Made by a program: the position numbers and the translations under genes. From Roseimicrobium sp. ORNL1 (GTDB taxonomy: Bacteria; Verrucomicrobiota; Verrucomicrobiia; Verrucomicrobiales; Verrucomicrobiaceae), in contig NZ_CP049143.1 of NCBI RefSeq assembly GCF_011044495.1, positions 6,634,001 through 6,698,000 on the forward strand: DNA of 64,000 bases, given 5' to 3'. Shown here piece by piece: positions 9,614-18,152 of this stretch. Under the pieces are notes generated by a model. The model saw only the letters and a program-made list of their open reading frames with translations, was not told where the DNA came from and searched no databases. Every line of letters begins with the position of its first letter. The stretch's first letter is position 1.

Positions 9614-9687
9614 GAGAGAGTGGGGACGGAACGGAAAACGAAAGTAGAAGGCCGGGGAGAGTGCATCTTCTTCAGCAGGCACCTCGC

Positions 9688-11655
9688 TTACACTTCAATG
9701 CGGAACAGATGCATGAAGGTGGCATTCGGATCAAGGTGCACAAAATTGGAACTGCCCTGCCAGGTGTAGCTGTTGCCATGCAGCACATCATGCACCTGAT
9801 ACGGCCGGTCATTCGGCAGCCCCAGCGCGGCCATGTCCAGATGCACCATGGTGGAGACGCCATGGTGTGGATTGATATTGATGATGGCGAGTGTGCGGCT
9901 CGACCAGTCGGGTGTCGCCTTGCTGAAGGCAATCACGTCGGGGTGCTCCGCATTGTGGAAGCGCAGGTTATCGTAGAGCTGCAGCGCGCGGTTCTCATTG
10001 CGGGCGCGGTTCACTTCGCGGATGAAGCCCTTGATGTTGTTGGGTGAGTTCCAATCACGCCATGCGAGCTGGAACTTCTCCGAGTCCAGGTACTCCTCGC
10101 GACCGGGCAGCGGCTTGCCCTCGCAGAATTCATAACCCGAGTACATGCCCCAGCTCGGCATGAGCAGCGCAGCGAGTGCGGCGCGAATCTTGAAGGCGGA
10201 CGCGGGCGCATTCTGCAGTGGGAAGGGCAGGATGTCCGGCGTGTTCGGCCAGAAGTTCCCGCGGTAGTAGTGCTTCATCTCACCGGCACTGAGTTCGGTG
10301 GCATACTCGGTGAGGCCCTGCTTCTCCTCGCGCCAGGTGAAGTAGGTGTAGCTCTGGCTGAAGCCAATCTTCCCGAGGGCCTGCATCATGCGTGGCTTCG
10401 TGAAGGCCTCTGCGAGGAAGATGACCTCCGGGTCACGCGCCTGCACCTCGGCGATGAGCGTCTCCCAGAAGGCGACGGGCTTGGTGTGCGGATTGTCTAC
10501 GCGGAAAATCTTCACGCCGTGACCCACCCAGAACAGCACTACGTCGATGAGCTCACGCCACAGCGCCTTCCAGTTCGGGTTGTGGAAGTTCAGCGGGTAG
10601 ATGTCCTGGTACTTCTTCGGCGGATTCTCCGCGTAGCGAATGGAGCCGTCCTCGCGCTGGTAGAACCACTCCGGATGCTCCGCGACATACGGGTGGTCCG
10701 GGGAGCAGTTGATGGCGAAGTCGAGGGCAATTTCCAGGCCGCGATTCCGCGCCTCCTGCAGCAGCCACTGGAAGTCCTCCATGGTGCCCAGGGCGGGCTC
10801 GATGGCGCGATGCCCGCCCTCTGCGGAGCCGATGGCCCACGGGGACCCCACGTCACCGGGATACGCCTTGAGCGTGTTGTTCTTCCCCTTGCGATTGCTC
10901 ACGCCAATCGGGTGAATCGGCGGGAAGTAGATGACATTAAAGCCCATGTCCTTCGCGTCGTCGAGACGGGGAAGGCAATCGCGGAAGGAGCTGTGCTTGT
11001 CTCCCCTGCCCTCGGCGCTGCGGGGGAAGAACTCGTACCACGCGGAGAAGCGGGCCCGCTCACGCTCCACAATCACGCGGAACCCGCGCGAGATGGTGCT
11101 GAGGCTGCGGTCCTGATGCCGGTCCAGGATGGATTGCAGCGCGGGGCCGAGCAGGATTTCGATGAGCTCCGAGGCAGGCAGCACGCGGAGCATCTCGGCG
11201 AGCTGGGTGATTTCCACCGCGGTATCCGCGGCACCGGCCGCACGGGCACGCTGCGCTGCGCCGTCCAGCAGGCGGGCTCCTTCGCGGGCCTCGATGCCGA
11301 GTTCGGGGTCATTCGCATCGTACTTGGCCTTGAAGTGCTTCTTCCAGGTGAGCCACTCGTCTGCCCAGGCCTCCACCACATACTCCCAGCGGCCTGCCTT
11401 GGGGAAGCTGCACTGGCCGGTCCAGCGGTCATTCTCCATCGGCTTCATGTTCGCCTCGTACCAGCGGCTGCTGCCAGCGGGGCGCCACTTCAGCACGGCG
11501 CAGAGGATGACGTGGCCGTCCGTGAAGATATCCGCGAAGACGTCCAGCGGCTCGCCGATGACACGCTTGATGAGATAGTTCTCCGCCCCGAGGTCGGGGA
11601 AGAAGTTCTCAATGACGCAGGTGGGGGCGTGAGCGGGACGGACAGTAGACTCCAT
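9688..11655 (-). CDS. glgE: Alpha-1,4-glucan:maltose-1-phosphate maltosyltransferase (GlgE)
   Basis: 655 residues from the Met at 11655; the longer frame reads backwards through a repeat. The family transfers maltose from alpha-maltose-1-phosphate to glucan ends (GH13_3) in the cytoplasm. Visible signatures: FSAWYEFFPRS, GFNVIYFPPIHPIGVSNRKG, ALDFAINCSPDHPYV, VKIFRVDNPHTKP (nucleophile Asp in RVDN) and VIFLAEAFTKP (acid/base Glu). Length agrees with characterised GlgE proteins of about 650-700 residues. Its usual partners (TreS/Pep2 maltokinase, branching enzyme) are not in the window. It runs toward the CHASE2-like gene, 74 bp apart, and may be cotranscribed. Confidence 0.93.
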   Translation of the reverse strand: MESTVRPAHAPTCVIENFFPDLGAENYLIKRVIGEPLDVFADIFTDGHVILCAVLKWRPAGSSRWYEANMKPMENDRWTGQCSFPKAGRWEYVVEAWADEWLTWKKHFKAKYDANDPELGIEAREGARLLDGAAQRARAAGAADTAVEITQLAEMLRVLPASELIEILLGPALQSILDRHQDRSLSTISRGFRVIVERERARFSAWYEFFPRSAEGRGDKHSSFRDCLPRLDDAKDMGFNVIYFPPIHPIGVSNRKGKNNTLKAYPGDVGSPWAIGSAEGGHRAIEPALGTMEDFQWLLQEARNRGLEIALDFAINCSPDHPYVAEHPEWFYQREDGSIRYAENPPKKYQDIYPLNFHNPNWKALWRELIDVVLFWVGHGVKIFRVDNPHTKPVAFWETLIAEVQARDPEVIFLAEAFTKPRMMQALGKIGFSQSYTYFTWREEKQGLTEYATELSAGEMKHYYRGNFWPNTPDILPFPLQNAPASAFKIRAALAALLMPSWGMYSGYEFCEGKPLPGREEYLDSEKFQLAWRDWNSPNNIKGFIREVNRARNENRALQLYDNLRFHNAEHPDVIAFSKATPDWSSRTLAIININPHHGVSTMVHLDMAALGLPNDRPYQVHDVLHGNSYTWQGSSNFVHLDPNATFMHLFRIEV

Positions 11656-11706
11656 GACGGGCTGGAAGATGGGCAGGAACGCCGCCCGCGCAACCAGCAC
11701 GGGGTG

Positions 11707-11874
11707 GGAGGAGGGTTGATAGTCTATGGTCGATGGTTGATAGCCTGAGCCTGAATCTGAAGGCAGCCCATGGTCTGTGGCCGTGGAGCCATCCCTGGAC
11801 GAACGCAGCACATGACGGTGCTCCCTTCAGTTTCAGGCTATCAACTATCGACCCTCAACCATCAACTCCCCTCC
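11707..11874. repeat. Family V inverted repeat (GTTGATAG-rich)
   Basis: Imperfect ~50-bp inverted arms (about 11707-11762 and 11825-11874), each made of reiterated GTTGATAGT/CGATGGTTGATAG words ending in GCCTGA(A/G). It fills the gap between glgE and the SprT-like gene and explains why the glgE frame stays open upstream of its true start. Confidence 0.75.
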
Positions 11875-11877
11875 AGT

Positions 11878-12597
11878 TCAGTCCTTTTTCCCAATCAGCA
11901 GGAACTGAAAACGGACGTCATACCGGCCGTGGTTGTGCATCTTGCAGCAGGCGAGGCAGGCGGTGTGGCGCTGGAACTTCCTCACCCTCTCCACTTTGAC
12001 GGCGCAGGAGGGGCACTGGTAGGTGAAGTTCCGCGTCTGCTTCGACCGCGGGAGTGGCAGGGTGTGCCGGGCGGATTCGTCAGGAATGCCGAGGTCCGCA
12101 CACGCCTTCCGCCACTCCTTGCCGTGCGGGTCGATGCGTTTCCGTCCCGCGCGGGCGTAGGCGATGAGGTGGGCCAGCTCGTGCTTCAGGGTGCGGTCCA
12201 CCTGCCCGGGGAAATCCGCCAGGAGGGGGTTCAGCTCGACCTTCCACATGGGCCACTTCGCGTACCCGGCAGTGCTGCGGAGCTTGCGATTCCACTCCAC
12301 CTTCAGCTTCATGGCCCCTTCGTGCAGGCCCAACCGGTCCAGCCAATCCCGCGCCTGCTTCTCTAATACCGCATCCCGGCCGCGACGCTCGAGGGAGGTC
12401 GAAATCTCATTCCCTTGCTCGTGCTCCTGCTCTTGCTCTGACTCGGCAGCAGTTCCATCCACCACCGGCGGCTCCTGCAGATGCTGCTTCAGGATGGGCA
12501 GCGTCCTCGCCTCCCGGCGCGCCGGAAGCCGCGTCTTCATCGATTCCAAAAAGCTGAACCACAACTGCCGCACCGCAGACGGCGACTCACGTTCCAT
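11878..12597 (-). CDS. SprT-like zinc metalloprotein
   Basis: 239 residues from the Met at 12597 (MERESPSAV). The SprT core includes the zinc signature HELAHLIAYARAG and the later DPHGKEWRKACADLG, in which His is the usual third ligand. A C-terminal zinc-ribbon-like CPSC...CLACC follows. The N-terminal ~80 residues are Glu/Gln-rich and probably unstructured. SprT/Spartan-type proteins are HExxH proteins; Spartan cleaves DNA-protein crosslinks, while bacterial SprT functions are poorly known. The gene is divergent from the unknown gene at 12723. Confidence 0.85.
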   Translation of the reverse strand: MERESPSAVRQLWFSFLESMKTRLPARREARTLPILKQHLQEPPVVDGTAAESEQEQEHEQGNEISTSLERRGRDAVLEKQARDWLDRLGLHEGAMKLKVEWNRKLRSTAGYAKWPMWKVELNPLLADFPGQVDRTLKHELAHLIAYARAGRKRIDPHGKEWRKACADLGIPDESARHTLPLPRSKQTRNFTYQCPSCAVKVERVRKFQRHTACLACCKMHNHGRYDVRFQFLLIGKKD

Positions 12598-12722
12598 ATG
12601 CGCGAAAGGTTCTGTAACCCAGCAGAATTTGCAACTGGCGGGAACGAAGTAGCGCGAACTAAAGATGGAGGTCGGGGATTGACAGAGGGTCGGTTTCGCG
12701 GCGGGATGCATGGCACCTACTC

Positions 12723-13628
12723 ATGAGCACCGTCTTCGAATCCGTCCTGAAGCACCTGAAAGCCCGGCACCATGATGAGGGGGAACTCGCGAGGCTGGTG
12801 CACGAAGATGTGGTGATTGACGATCCCACTTCCTCCGAGCCCGCTCCTCTGGAAGAATTTCTCAAGTGGTGGCCGCACGAGGTCAGCATCCTGCACTCCG
12901 TAAGCTCGGAGACGGATGGCGCGGTCGTGTTTGAACATCTCCACAGTGGAACGGGCATGCCCGCTCGCACGTCGTGGCACCTGGAATTTCATGATCAGCG
13001 CATCTCGAAAGTCGTGGTCGGCGGGCAACACGCGCACATCCTCTACGATAGGAGCCTGCACAGGAAAAGGGACCGTCTGTTGTCGGACTTTGGCTTTCGT
13101 CATTTCGACGCGACACGGGATTCACGAGAGCTCCTGAAGCGCGCAGATGCAGCCCTGGAAGAGGAGCGTGGGTGTCCGCTGGAATACAGTTCCTCCGACG
13201 TCCTGCTGAATGAAGAACTGCTTTACATTCCCTTCCCGTTCCTTTCCGTCGGCAGTTCAGGGTACCTGGTGGACCGCAAGACCTTTCATGCCGAATCGCT
13301 GGGTTCCGCGTTCGACGTCGCTATTCACGTGTGGGCGCACTACCGTGGCTTTGCGAAGGGACTCACGGGAGATGAACGCGGCAATGATTTGGTCATCACG
13401 GCTGTGCGCGACTGGCGTGCGACGGAGAATCTGTTTCGCAACATCTTCGGAGGCAAAGCGTGGAAGGAGTTCCTTCCAGGATTGAAGAACCTGCCCTTCA
13501 GAATTTGCAATGTCGACCTGTACCGGGAAAGGGACAACCTCTGGAAAGCAGAACTGCGTGGGTGGTTCCGCTTTGAGATCACGCCACCAACGGTGACCAA
13601 CGAGGATGCTGACGAAAATGCATCGTAG
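12723..13628 (+). CDS. Unknown protein with NTF2/SnoaL-like N-terminus
   Basis: 301 residues, no signal peptide, rich in charged and aromatic residues, so probably cytoplasmic. Residues about 1-100 (VLKHLKARHHDEGELARLVHEDVVIDD, ending in WHLEFHDQRISKVVV) look like an NTF2/SnoaL-type cone fold. The remaining 200 residues match nothing I recognise. The start ATG lies 126 bp from the divergent SprT-like start, so the two may share a promoter region. It ends just before the family IV repeat at 13684. Function unknown. Confidence 0.7.
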   Translation: MSTVFESVLKHLKARHHDEGELARLVHEDVVIDDPTSSEPAPLEEFLKWWPHEVSILHSVSSETDGAVVFEHLHSGTGMPARTSWHLEFHDQRISKVVVGGQHAHILYDRSLHRKRDRLLSDFGFRHFDATRDSRELLKRADAALEEERGCPLEYSSSDVLLNEELLYIPFPFLSVGSSGYLVDRKTFHAESLGSAFDVAIHVWAHYRGFAKGLTGDERGNDLVITAVRDWRATENLFRNIFGGKAWKEFLPGLKNLPFRICNVDLYRERDNLWKAELRGWFRFEITPPTVTNEDADENAS

Positions 13629-13683
13629 CCTGCGACCACCGATTCCCATGGGTTTCTGGCAGACCACGCAATGGAATGGCACT

Positions 13684-13870
13684 GGGCGTGGTCACGTGCA
13701 TTGGATTCAACACAGAGACACGGAGACGCAGAGGAACTTCGGAGACTGAATTGAAACTGAGATCGAAGCTGAAACTGCCTCCCCTCAATGCAAGCGGGAG
13801 CTCTACTGTATTTCTCAGTCTCTGTGCGCTCTGCGTCTCTGTGTTGAATCCAATGCACGTGACCACACCC
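13684..13870. repeat. Family IV palindromic element, copy 2
   Basis: Outer inverted repeat of about 36 bp with one mismatch: 13684-13719 pairs with 13835-13870. The arms contain GTGGTCACGTGCATTGGATT and CAACACAGAGAC. Inner parts repeat CAGAGGAACTTCGGAGACTG as in copy 1. It fills the space between two convergent genes, so a role as a bidirectional terminator is possible but unproven. Confidence 0.85.
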
Positions 13871-13878
13871 ACTCCCCC

Positions 13879-14781
13879 CTAGCTCGCCCGCTTCTTCGAC
13901 TTGTCCAGCATGCGGAAGTCCTGGTCACCCACGGCGAGCAGGGTATCCGCCGCGATGCTGTGCATGAGGAAGACATTCGCGCCAATAGTGCTGCGCGCGC
14001 CGATGGTGGTATCGCCACCAAGGACGGTCACGTTGGGATAGATGGTCACGTGGTCCTCGACATTCGGGTGACGCTTGATGCCCTTCACGGGATTGCCCTT
14101 TTCATCCTTGGCAAAGCTGCGCGCACCAAGGGTGACGCCGTGGTAGAGCTTCACGTGATGGCCAATGACACACGTCTCGCCGATGACGACGCCGGTGCCG
14201 TGGTCGATGAAGAAATGCGTGCCAATCTGCGCGCCGGGGTGGATATCGATGCCGGTGCGGCTATGCACCCACTCCGTCATCATGCGCGGGATGAGCGGTA
14301 CGCCCATCTTGTAGAGCTCATGCGCGGCGCGCTGGATGGCGATGGCCTCCAGTCCGGGATAGGCGAGGATGATTTCCTCGTAGCTCTTCGCCGCAGGATC
14401 GCCCTCATACGCGGCCTCCACATCCGTCTGAAGCACGCAGCGGACTTCGGGCAGCTTCGAGAGGAACTTGCAGCAGTAGTCCTGTGCCAGCGCCTTGCTG
14501 CCGGAGCCGTCGCCATTTTTGTAGCGCAGGCTGTGGGCGATTTCTTCGCTCAGTTGCGAGCGCACATTGGCCACCAGTTCATTGGCAGCGAGCGGCAGTT
14601 CATCGGCAGAGACGGCCTCTTCAGAATAGAAACCTGGAAAGAGCAGGTGCAGGAGGTCATCACACAAGATCGCGATGACATGCTTCGAGGGCAGGTTCGT
14701 CCCATCGAAATGATTGATGCCACCGATTTCCTGGTAGGACTTGAGCAGTCCCGTAACGATTTCTTCCTGACGGCAATCCAT
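13879..14781 (-). CDS. cysE: Serine O-acetyltransferase (CysE/EpsC type)
   Basis: 300 residues from the Met at 14781. Catalyses acetyl-CoA + L-serine to O-acetylserine, the first step of cysteine synthesis, in the cytoplasm. The C-terminal left-handed beta-helix hexapeptide repeats are clear: GIDIHPGAQIGTHFFIDHGT, GVVIGETCVIGHHVKLYHGV, TLGARSF, KRHPNVEDHVTIYPNVTVLG. The His in FIDHGTG and YHGVTLG are the expected active-site residues. The helical N-terminal domain is long, as in EpsC-type enzymes. No cysK is adjacent. The upstream gap (14782-15379) carries only short repeats. Confidence 0.93.
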   Translation of the reverse strand: MDCRQEEIVTGLLKSYQEIGGINHFDGTNLPSKHVIAILCDDLLHLLFPGFYSEEAVSADELPLAANELVANVRSQLSEEIAHSLRYKNGDGSGSKALAQDYCCKFLSKLPEVRCVLQTDVEAAYEGDPAAKSYEEIILAYPGLEAIAIQRAAHELYKMGVPLIPRMMTEWVHSRTGIDIHPGAQIGTHFFIDHGTGVVIGETCVIGHHVKLYHGVTLGARSFAKDEKGNPVKGIKRHPNVEDHVTIYPNVTVLGGDTTIGARSTIGANVFLMHSIAADTLLAVGDQDFRMLDKSKKRAS

Positions 14782-15058
14782 GGATATGAAGCAGTTGCTT
14801 TTCACCGCCGACCGAAGCCAGCGGGACGGGCACTTTACCGCAGCTGGCCGTTTTGGCACTGAAAAGTTGCAGGGGGTCGGGGTTGTGAGTGGGAGCCGAC
14901 TTGGAGGATACGTCCAGGGGTGCGGAGGTGAGGCTGCCGGGAACGAAGAAGCACCGGGAAAGGCAGGTAGCCCGGAGGGCCTTCGACTGCGCGTTCATAG
15001 GATGGCTGCCCGTTGGGCTGACGGTGGGCGTGCCTGCGGGAGCTGATGGAGGCGATGA

Positions 15059-15366
15059 TGGTCAGGCCGGAGGCCTAACGCCCACTGTCAGGCGGGACGC
15101 CTAACCTCCGGTCGCTGCCACATCAAAAGCGTAGAGAAATGTTCCTGCGCGTCTCTGCCTCCTTTGCGTCGAGGTCTACCACGCCGAGGTACATCCACGA
15201 TCCTCCCACCCTACCCTTCCATCCTCTGCGTCCTCTGCCTCTCTGCCCCTTTGCGGTTAACCGGAAGCGTCCTTGTGGTGTGATAGGTGAAGGCAAAGGC
15301 GCGGGAGGTGTTGCTGGTCAGGCGGGACGCCTAACGACCGCTGTCAGGCGAGGACGCCTAACCTCC
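15059..15366. repeat. Family VII: two pairs of short CAGGCG-GGA-CGCCT palindromes
   Basis: Four ~21-25-bp units at 15059-15079, 15085-15109, 15314-15335 and 15341-15366. All have the form GTCAGGC-(g)GGA(c)-GCCTAAC and are arranged as two pairs with the same 27-bp period. Between the pairs, about 15128-15260, is a CTCTGCGTC-rich stretch reminiscent of family IV. The whole 598-bp gap 14782-15379 lies between two minus-strand genes and I see no gene in it. Four units without regular spacers do not make a CRISPR. Confidence 0.7.
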
Positions 15367-15379
15367 TGGAGCTCTCCAC

Positions 15380-16774
15380 CTACCCCTGCACGAACTTGCC
15401 CGGATTCAGCAGCCCGAGGGGGTCCAGCGCGGCCTTGAGGCGACGGTGTGTGGCGAGAGCCCCCTCCCCCACGGCCTCGGGGAACCAGCGCTGCTTCGCG
15501 ATGCCGATGCCGTGCTCGCCGGTGATGGCACCGCCGAGCTCCAGCACCTTGTGGAAGAGGCGGTCCAGCGCCACCTCGGCGCGCTCGCTCTGGGCCGGGT
15601 CATTCATGTCCGCGACCATGATGTTCACATGGATGTTGCCATCGCCTGCATGGCCGAAGCAGGCCACGGGGAAACCGCTCTCCTGCTGGAGCAGCTCGGC
15701 AAAGGTGACGAGTTCCACGAGCTTCCCGCGTGGGACCACGATGTCTTCATTCAGCTTCGTGAGCCCCGTGGCGCGCAGGCTGTAGGAGAACTCGCGACGG
15801 AGCTTCCAGAATTTCTCGCACTCGGCATCGCCCACCGCCGTGTTGACTTCGAGTGCGCCGAGCGACGTGAGCAACACGCGCAGGTTCTCAATTTCCAAAG
15901 GCACGGCTTCCGGCTGGCCATCCACTTCCACGATGAGATGCGCATCGCCGGAGGGCACGCCCTCGCCCAGGTAGTTCCGCGCGGCCTGCAGCGTGAAGCG
16001 GTCGCTGATTTCCAAAGCAGAAGGAAGGTGCCCGCTGCCAAGGATGCGCTGTACCGCCGTGGCGGCATCGGCGAAGTTCGCGAACCCGGCACCGAGCATG
16101 GCCCGCAGCGGTGGATGCGGGATGAGGCGCAGGGTGATCTCCGTTACGATGCCCAGCATGCCCTCGCTGCCCACGAAGAGGCCGATGAGGTCGAAGCCTG
16201 TCTTGTTCTTATGACAGCGACCACCGGCGCGCAGCACGGTGCCATCGGCCAGCACAGCTTCGAGACCCAATACGTAGTGGCGCGTGACGCCGTACTTCAG
16301 GCAGCGTGGACCACCCGCATTCGTGGCGATGTTTCCGCCCAGGGAGCACTCGCGCAGGCTCGCGGGGTCAGGCGGGTAAAACCAACCCTGCGAGCGTGCC
16401 GCATCCTGCAGGTCCCCCGTGATCACGCCCGGCTGCACCACCGCGAGGCCATCGGCGATGTTCAGCTCCAGAATCTTGTTCATACGCGCCAGCGAGAGCG
16501 CGATGCCTCCCTGCAGCGGCACGCAGCCTCCCACATACCCCACGCCCGAGCCACGCGGTGTCACTGGGATGCGGCGCTCCGTGGCGAACTTCATGAGCGC
16601 GCTGACCTGTGCGGTGCTCTCCGCAAAGACCACCACCTCCGGCGGGTGCGAAGCGAACCACTTGTCCGTGCTGTGCACCGCCAGCGTACCCTCCTCCGTG
16701 GAGACATTCGAAGGACCGAGCAGTGCGATGAGTTCAGGAAGCCAGGCAGGTGGCTGTGGCTGGGAAGAGGGCAT
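15380..16774 (-). CDS. FAD-linked oxidase, GlcD/D-lactate dehydrogenase type
   Basis: 464 residues, typical for GlcD. The FAD-binding PCMH region shows VTPRGSGVGYVGGCVPLQGG, CSLGGNIATNAGGPRCLKYG and GLFVGSEGMLGIVTEITLRL. The C-terminal oxidase domain has CFGHAGDGNIHVNIMV and ITGEHGIGIAKQRWF, both hallmark motifs. Members oxidise D-2-hydroxy acids such as glycolate or D-lactate and feed electrons to the respiratory chain. The usual GlcE/GlcF partners are absent, so this may be a single-subunit D-lactate or 2-hydroxyglutarate-type dehydrogenase; substrate not determined. Confidence 0.88.
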   Translation of the reverse strand: MPSSQPQPPAWLPELIALLGPSNVSTEEGTLAVHSTDKWFASHPPEVVVFAESTAQVSALMKFATERRIPVTPRGSGVGYVGGCVPLQGGIALSLARMNKILELNIADGLAVVQPGVITGDLQDAARSQGWFYPPDPASLRECSLGGNIATNAGGPRCLKYGVTRHYVLGLEAVLADGTVLRAGGRCHKNKTGFDLIGLFVGSEGMLGIVTEITLRLIPHPPLRAMLGAGFANFADAATAVQRILGSGHLPSALEISDRFTLQAARNYLGEGVPSGDAHLIVEVDGQPEAVPLEIENLRVLLTSLGALEVNTAVGDAECEKFWKLRREFSYSLRATGLTKLNEDIVVPRGKLVELVTFAELLQQESGFPVACFGHAGDGNIHVNIMVADMNDPAQSERAEVALDRLFHKVLELGGAITGEHGIGIAKQRWFPEAVGEGALATHRRLKAALDPLGLLNPGKFVQG

Positions 16775-16874
16775 GTTGATTCCTAGCAGGGGAAGGCGGG
16801 GTGGGCATCTGGAAATCGAGAGGGGGTGAGACAGCTAAGGCATCCGATTGAGGGCGGCGGAGCGACGCCGAAGG

Positions 16875-17045
16875 CCCTGGACTGCGTGCAGCCTGCTGCC
16901 GCTTTCCCTCAGTGCAGCCTGCTGCACGCTTCACCGCGACGAAGTCGCCAAGCTTTCAAGGCACATCATACTACGAGCAAGTAGCATCATCGCCGCAGCA
17001 GGCTGCGGACTCTTCAAAGCGGCAGCAGGCTGCCGCAGTCCAAGG
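16875..17045. repeat. Family I palindromic element, copy 2 (inverted relative to copy 1)
   Basis: Arms at 16875-16906 and 17014-17045 pair over about 30 bp. Internal hairpins GTGCAGCCTGCTGCAC and CCGCAGCAGGCTGCGG correspond to those of copy 1 in reverse order, and the GCGACGAAGTCGCCAAGCTT core matches copy 1's reverse complement. It sits between two divergently arranged genes (gap 16775-17139); no gene is seen in that gap. Confidence 0.85.
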
Positions 17046-17139
17046 ACGCTGCGCGTCAGCTTCAGGACACGATTTCTCTTCGTTTACTCTAACCTTTCCA
17101 TGTTACATCATATCGCCGCATACCCTTCCTGCCTTCCCC

Positions 17140-17757
17140 ATGACCCCGCAGCAAGTCGCCCAGAGCTACGACCAGATCGCGTCCGTTTGGAACAGCGATG
17201 ACTTCCACCGGGCCAATGGCATCCCACAACACGAGCGGGCCATTCGATTCTGCGACAACAAAGGCAATGGCACTGCCACCGCTACGGCCATCGATATCGG
17301 CTGCGGCAGCAGTGGGCGCATCATCGACCTGTTGTTACAAAGGGGCTTCGTGGTCGAGGGACTCGATATCTCCACCGAGATGCTAAAGCTCGCAAAGCAG
17401 CGACATCCGGAGGTGACGTTTCATCAGGCAGATATCTGCACGTGGGCATTCCCTCAGAAGTATAACTTCATCTCCGCCTGGGACAGCATCTGGCATGCAC
17501 CACTCGCCGAACATGAACAGATTCTCCGCAAGCTGTGCGATGCGCTGACTGCAGGAGGCGTGCTCATCTTCACCAGCGGCGGCGTGGACCAACCGGGAGA
17601 CACCACCAACCCCTGCGAAGGCCAACCGATGTACCATGCCGCGTTGGGAATACCCAAGCTGCTGGAGGTCGTTTCACAGCAGGGCTGTGTCTGTCGGCAC
17701 CTGGAGTATGATCAGTTTCCGGAGCTGCACGTGTATTTGATTGTGCAGAGGAGTTAG
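17140..17757 (+). CDS. Class I SAM-dependent methyltransferase
   Basis: 205 residues from the ATG at 17140 (MTPQQVAQSYDQIASVWNSD); the longer frame runs back into a family I repeat. Motif I is AIDIGCGSSGRIIDLLL (SAM glycine loop), followed by the acidic motif VVEGLDISTEMLKLAKQRHP and the post-motif HQADICTW. The C-terminal GGVLIFTSGG completes the Rossmann-like fold. The methyl acceptor is unknown. It is a single gene bounded by repeats on both sides. Confidence 0.85.
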   Translation: MTPQQVAQSYDQIASVWNSDDFHRANGIPQHERAIRFCDNKGNGTATATAIDIGCGSSGRIIDLLLQRGFVVEGLDISTEMLKLAKQRHPEVTFHQADICTWAFPQKYNFISAWDSIWHAPLAEHEQILRKLCDALTAGGVLIFTSGGVDQPGDTTNPCEGQPMYHAALGIPKLLEVVSQQGCVCRHLEYDQFPELHVYLIVQRS

Positions 17758-17800
17758 AGCGTAGGCATCGAGTTGCATTCATTGAGCCGTGCCATCCTCT

Positions 17801-18117
17801 CAAGGAGTGGGGCCATTCCTGGCCCCATTTGAGGTGTGCTACGCCCCCAAGACACAAGCACCCATGCATGTGAACGAAGCGATGGCTTCGCAGGGAGCGG
17901 CACTAGCCTAGTGCCGTCATAGGCAGCGTGGCCACGCAAAGACCTTGGAAGCGCCCGTTAAGCTTCGGAAGATGGGCTCCGCACCCCGTTTTGCCCACCA
18001 CCGGCACTAAGGCTAGTGCCGCTCCCTGCGAGCCGGCCTATCCACTTTTAGAGATGCGCATCCTCAATGGTGCTCATCACGCGCCAAAATGGGGCCAGGA
18101 ATGGCCCCACTCCTTGG
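17801..18117. repeat. Family II nested palindrome, copy B
   Basis: Outer arms 17801-17829 and 18087-18117 (CAAGGAGTGGGG...), each with a local hairpin GGGGCC-ATTCCT-GGCCCC. Inner arms 17889-17916 and 18002-18030 (CGCAGGGAGCGGCACTAG...), each with a local hairpin CGGCACTA...TAGTGCCG. Non-palindromic words such as GTGCTAC and GTGAACGAAGC between outer and inner arms are shared with copies C and D. The element fills the 395-bp gap 17758-18152; no gene seen there. Confidence 0.92.
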
Positions 18118-18152
18118 GACTGACGCCATGCTTCCTGGGATGGTCCACGCAT

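Noticed and set aside
10270-11748. 492-codon plus-strand frame
   Set aside because: Antisense to glgE, which has all catalytic motifs. No recognisable domain in the shadow.
8069-13870. Family IV copies as ends of a composite transposon
   Set aside because: No transposase lies between them and the bracketed genes look chromosomal; the repeats occur as stand-alone palindromes.
15059-15366. Possible CRISPR array
   Set aside because: Only four units, in two pairs, with 6-bp and ~205-bp gaps between them; no unique spacers of constant length and no cas genes.
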